From DASWTL01 sp966250385 (GTDB taxonomy: Bacteria; Bacteroidota; Bacteroidia; Sphingobacteriales; Sphingobacteriaceae), in the NCBI GenBank assembly GCA_966250385.1, contig CBINHC010000031.1:1-18177 (forward strand): a DNA stretch of 18,177 nucleotides, given 5' to 3'. Numbering within the stretch: position 1 is the stretch's first letter; the number at the start of each line of letters is the position of its first letter. Shown here in pieces: positions 16,830 through 18,177 of the stretch. The notes under the pieces are model-generated. The model was not told the origin of the DNA. It did no database searches and was given only the letters and a program-made list of their open reading frames with translations. The translations under genes were made by a program, and so were the position numbers.

Positions 16830-17384
16830 ATGTTCTCCTCACCGCCTCTTCCATATAAATTGGTCCAAGTAAGGAGTAACAGGTTTAACAACTCTGAGAG
16901 TTTCTTGAATGAGTTTATCTACAAGTTTCATAGGCACACTGAGAGGTGTTGCATTAAGTACATTGTAAGTCTGAAAGAGTACAATGAAGGATTGCTAACA
17001 GTTGATTACTACCCAAAGTTGAATTTTACTCCGCGCAAACTCTCTTTGTCAAGCATTCAGGATCTTCGATATAGGCACTTGACCCGTCAAAATTCTCTAG
17101 GGCTCATAGGTGGTACGATATTGGATATAATGGTTGAAGTGCAGGATCTAACTAGAAAATCTACGTGGGGATGCCTAGGTGCGTCCCTTCCGACAGAAGA
17201 AACTAACGAGAACACAAAAAGATTTCGTGCGTATAAGAATATTCTAAGTCGATCGTTTCAAAAGAAACAGAAAGTGTTTGGTGAAACAAAACATAGTGCT
17301 ATTTTTGTTATACCTGTCGAACGACTTCACGAGAAAGAATTAATAGTAGAAATGTATGAGCAGATATTCTCTGAAACTAACTAA
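16830..17384 (+). CDS. AT-rich orphan protein, family not recognised
   Basis: The protein has 184 aa from the ATG at 16830 (MFSSPPLPYKLVQ). The frame is open up to a TTG at 16758, but that start sits in the terminator T-run and would only add a spurious hydrophobic segment. From the ATG the product looks soluble, without signal peptide or membrane segment. It is fairly basic, with many Lys/Arg/Tyr/Phe, and predicted mixed alpha/beta. Noticeable parts are a Cys pair (HTERCCIKYIV), SLGLIGGTILDIMVEVQDLT and a closing acidic helix (LHEKELIVEMYEQIFSE). I recognise no motif or family. Base composition is unlike the rest: a hand-counted 60-base sample (16921-16980) has 23 G/C, against 36 of 60 in prfA (15901-15960). 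Codon use is also AT-rich. It lies directly downstream of tRNA genes, before a transposon remnant, so horizontal origin is likely. That it is a real gene is supported by the long frame at low GC, but not proven. Confidence 0.55.
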   Translation: MFSSPPLPYKLVQVRSNRFNNSESFLNEFIYKFHRHTERCCIKYIVSLKEYNEGLLTVDYYPKLNFTPRKLSLSSIQDLRYRHLTRQNSLGLIGGTILDIMVEVQDLTRKSTWGCLGASLPTEETNENTKRFRAYKNILSRSFQKKQKVFGETKHSAIFVIPVERLHEKELIVEMYEQIFSETN

Positions 17385-17611
17385 CAAGGCTCAAAGTCGA
17401 CCAAGCGATTGTAAGTGGACCTCTTGTGTCCCTTCAGGTTCTGTTTTGAATAATGCGAGCAGCCGGAGCGTAGTGAGGCGCTCTTCTGTTGCGAAATGCT
17501 CGCATGTGGTAGCGTCTTACACTTCTATAAATAAATTTAGCGGGATGTCGAAGAATATCGAGGAGGTTGAGGCGGTTTATATCCCAGGATATAAAATCCG
17601 GGGCTAATATC
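17385..17611. other. Non-coding stretch between orphan gene and IS element
   Basis: About 230 bp with no gene I can support. A frame from 17356 to 17607 exists but overlaps the end of the orphan gene and is rich in Ser/Arg/Val without recognisable structure. The only clear element is a nested inverted repeat at 17454-17504. It could hold remains of a gene, for example the short high-purine tail at 17540-17607. Confidence 0.5.
17454..17504. repeat. Nested inverted repeat (hairpin within hairpin)
   Basis: The outer arms TGCGAGCA (17454-17461) and TGCTCGCA (17497-17504) are perfect 8-bp complements. Inside, GAGCG (17466-17470) and CGCTC (17479-17483) form a second stem with loop TAGTGAGG. Together they can form a long imperfect stem-loop. 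There is no T run after it, so it is not an ordinary terminator. It may be a recombination or RNA structure, or a short palindromic repeat family; nothing in the window decides. Confidence 0.5.
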
Positions 17612-17639
17612 GGTAGTATCTAAGAAACTGTGTAAATGG

Positions 17640-17667
17640 GATCCGGGTGATAAGCTCGGATCTTTTT
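17640..17667 (+). terminator. Terminator-like hairpin in first IS-end copy
   Basis: GATCCG pairs with CGGATC, extended by wobble and G-C pairs around a short GATAA-type loop (17640-17662), followed by five T (17663-17667). It lies upstream of the transposase gene, where such hairpins can block transcription entering the element from outside. Confidence 0.65.
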
Positions 17668-17696
17668 AGGTAGTATCTAAGAAACTGTGTAAATGG

Positions 17697-17724
17697 GATC
17701 CGGGTGATAAGCTCGGATCTTTTT
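17697..17724 (+). terminator. Terminator-like hairpin in second IS-end copy
   Basis: This is the same hairpin as in the first copy, with T run at 17720-17724, 25 bases before the transposase start. With the first it forms two terminators in series facing the transposase gene. Confidence 0.65.
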
Positions 17725-17749
17725 AGTTACTTTAAATACACAGTTACAA

Positions 17750-18177
17750 ATGCAAGCAGAAGATTTCCTAAATGACAGCTTCCTGAAGCAATTCAAGGAC
17801 GGCAAAGAGTTCATGTCTTTTATGGATCAGATGTACAAGCGGGGAGTTGAGAAGATGCTGGAGGGTGAGCTTGATGCACATCTGGGCTACGCCAAACATG
17901 ACAAACAATCAAAAGCGACGACCAACTCCCGGAACGGGTTCGGTGAGAAAACGGTAAAAACAGAACATGGCGAACTGGCCATCAAGGTCCCCCGAGACCG
18001 GGAGGCCACGTTCGATCCCCAGGTGCTGCCCAAACGGAGCAAATTATCTGAGGGGATCGAAAAGCTGGTAGTATCGCTGTATGCCAAGGGAATGTCGAAC
18101 GCCGATATCGAGGAATAGCTCCGGCGGTCGGATTGAATATCGAAGGGCGGAAAGAGGTTCTGGGCCTCTGGCTCGGC
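17750..18177 (+). pseudogene. IS256-family transposase, broken by stop codon and internal deletion
   Basis: The first 122 codons are a normal N-terminus for this family: FLKQFKDGKEFMSFMDQMYK, GELDAHLGYAKHD, NSRNGFGEKTVKTEHGELAI, PRDREATFDPQVL and KLVVSLYAKGMSNADIEE. Family members continue with QLRE; here a TAG (18116-18118) stands where Q is expected, a likely CAG-to-TAG change. After LR, the sequence from about 18124 reads, in another frame, AVGLNIEGRKEVLGLWLG, a block that normally lies some 70-80 residues further on. Thus the middle of the gene is missing and the frame is shifted. The deleted part should include the first Asp of the DDE triad, so no active transposase can be made. The rest runs beyond the window. 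Confidence 0.85.

Larger units (their letters stand above)
17612..17725 (+). repeat. Perfect 57-bp tandem duplication of the IS left end
   Basis: 17612-17668 and 17669-17725 are identical: each has GGTAGTATCTAAGAAACTGT, TGTAAATGGG, then a hairpin and T run. The motif AACTGTGTA (17626-17634, 17683-17691) recurs inverted as TACACAGTT at 17737-17745 just before the transposase start, giving an extra inverted pairing option. Identity over the whole unit suggests a recent event. Confidence 0.95.
17612..18177 (+). mobile_element. IS256-family element, left part, decayed (right end outside window)
   Basis: It consists of a tandem-duplicated left end (two copies of a 57-bp unit beginning GGTAGTATCTAAGAAACTGT) followed by an IS256-type transposase start (17750) with internal lesions. 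The GTATCTAAGAAACTGTGTAAA-like sequence resembles an IS256-family terminal inverted repeat; the right repeat and target duplication cannot be seen. It lies downstream of tRNA genes beside an AT-rich orphan gene, a common landing zone. Confidence 0.75.

Noticed and set aside
17375..17575. Possible integron attC site (TAACAAGGCTCAAAGTCGACC looks attC-like)
   Set aside because: The required outer boxes RYYYAAC and GTTRRRY each have a mismatch, the span is too long, and no integrase or cassette array is present.
17356..17607. Plus-strand frame of 83 codons after the orphan gene
   Set aside because: It overlaps the end of the orphan gene in another frame, runs through the inverted repeat, is Ser/Arg/Val-rich and has no recognisable motif. 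The last part may be a gene remnant, but I cannot support it.
17612..17725. CRISPR-like direct repeats
   Set aside because: Two copies abut directly with no spacer, are 57 bp long and belong to an IS end.
16713..18177. Second copy of the tRNA-Asp 3' end as an att site
   Set aside because: I looked for GGTTCGAGTCCCGT-like sequence downstream and found none in the window, so island insertion at tRNA-Asp stays unproven.

Overview
The window looks like a piece of a Bacteroidota chromosome, most likely of the Sphingobacteriia/Cytophagia/Chitinophagia type. The reasons are a type B type IX secretion system (T9SS) sorting domain, a PorP/SprF protein, a PorE-like TPR/PD40/OmpA protein, several TAnnTTTG (-7) promoter boxes, and starts without obvious Shine-Dalgarno sequences. 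I cannot name a genus from the sequence alone.

Region 1 (1-8368, + strand) is a tight three-gene cluster for surface adhesion and T9SS export. It begins with the 3' part of a giant repeat adhesin (MBG/YDG, DUF11, cadherin-like and DUF7507-like repeats, then a gliding-motility-type C-terminal sorting domain). Three bases later comes a PorP/SprF outer-membrane partner, and three bases after that a TPR/PD40/regulatory-domain/OmpA lipoprotein-like protein with two complete OmpA domains in tandem. The layout suggests a secreted adhesin encoded with its own export or anchoring partners.

Region 2 (8369-16418) is ordinary chromosomal background: a small outer-membrane beta-barrel (-), a CsbD-like small stress protein (+), a carboxy-terminal processing protease (S41) followed closely by a DUF1028 protein (+), a prolyl oligopeptidase (-), LpxH for lipid A synthesis (+) and release factor 1, prfA (+). 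Two hairpins with U-tracts on the minus strand end the two minus-strand genes, each lying between convergent genes.

Region 3 (16419-18177) is the accessory end. A recognisable Bacteroidota promoter drives tRNA-Lys(TTT) and tRNA-Asp(GTC), which end in a textbook terminator. Just beyond it the base composition falls sharply: an AT-rich orphan gene (184 aa, no family recognised), about 230 bp of non-coding DNA with a nested inverted repeat, and the left end of an IS256-family element. That end (a putative inverted repeat plus a terminator hairpin, 57 bp) is present twice in perfect tandem. The transposase behind it is broken by a stop codon and an internal deletion. This looks like the edge of a tRNA-associated island, but no second att copy or integrase lies in the window.

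I found no clear new biological system. The most unusual points are the 486-bp DNA super-repeat in the adhesin, the tandem OmpA domains, the duplicated IS end and the orphan gene after the tRNAs.
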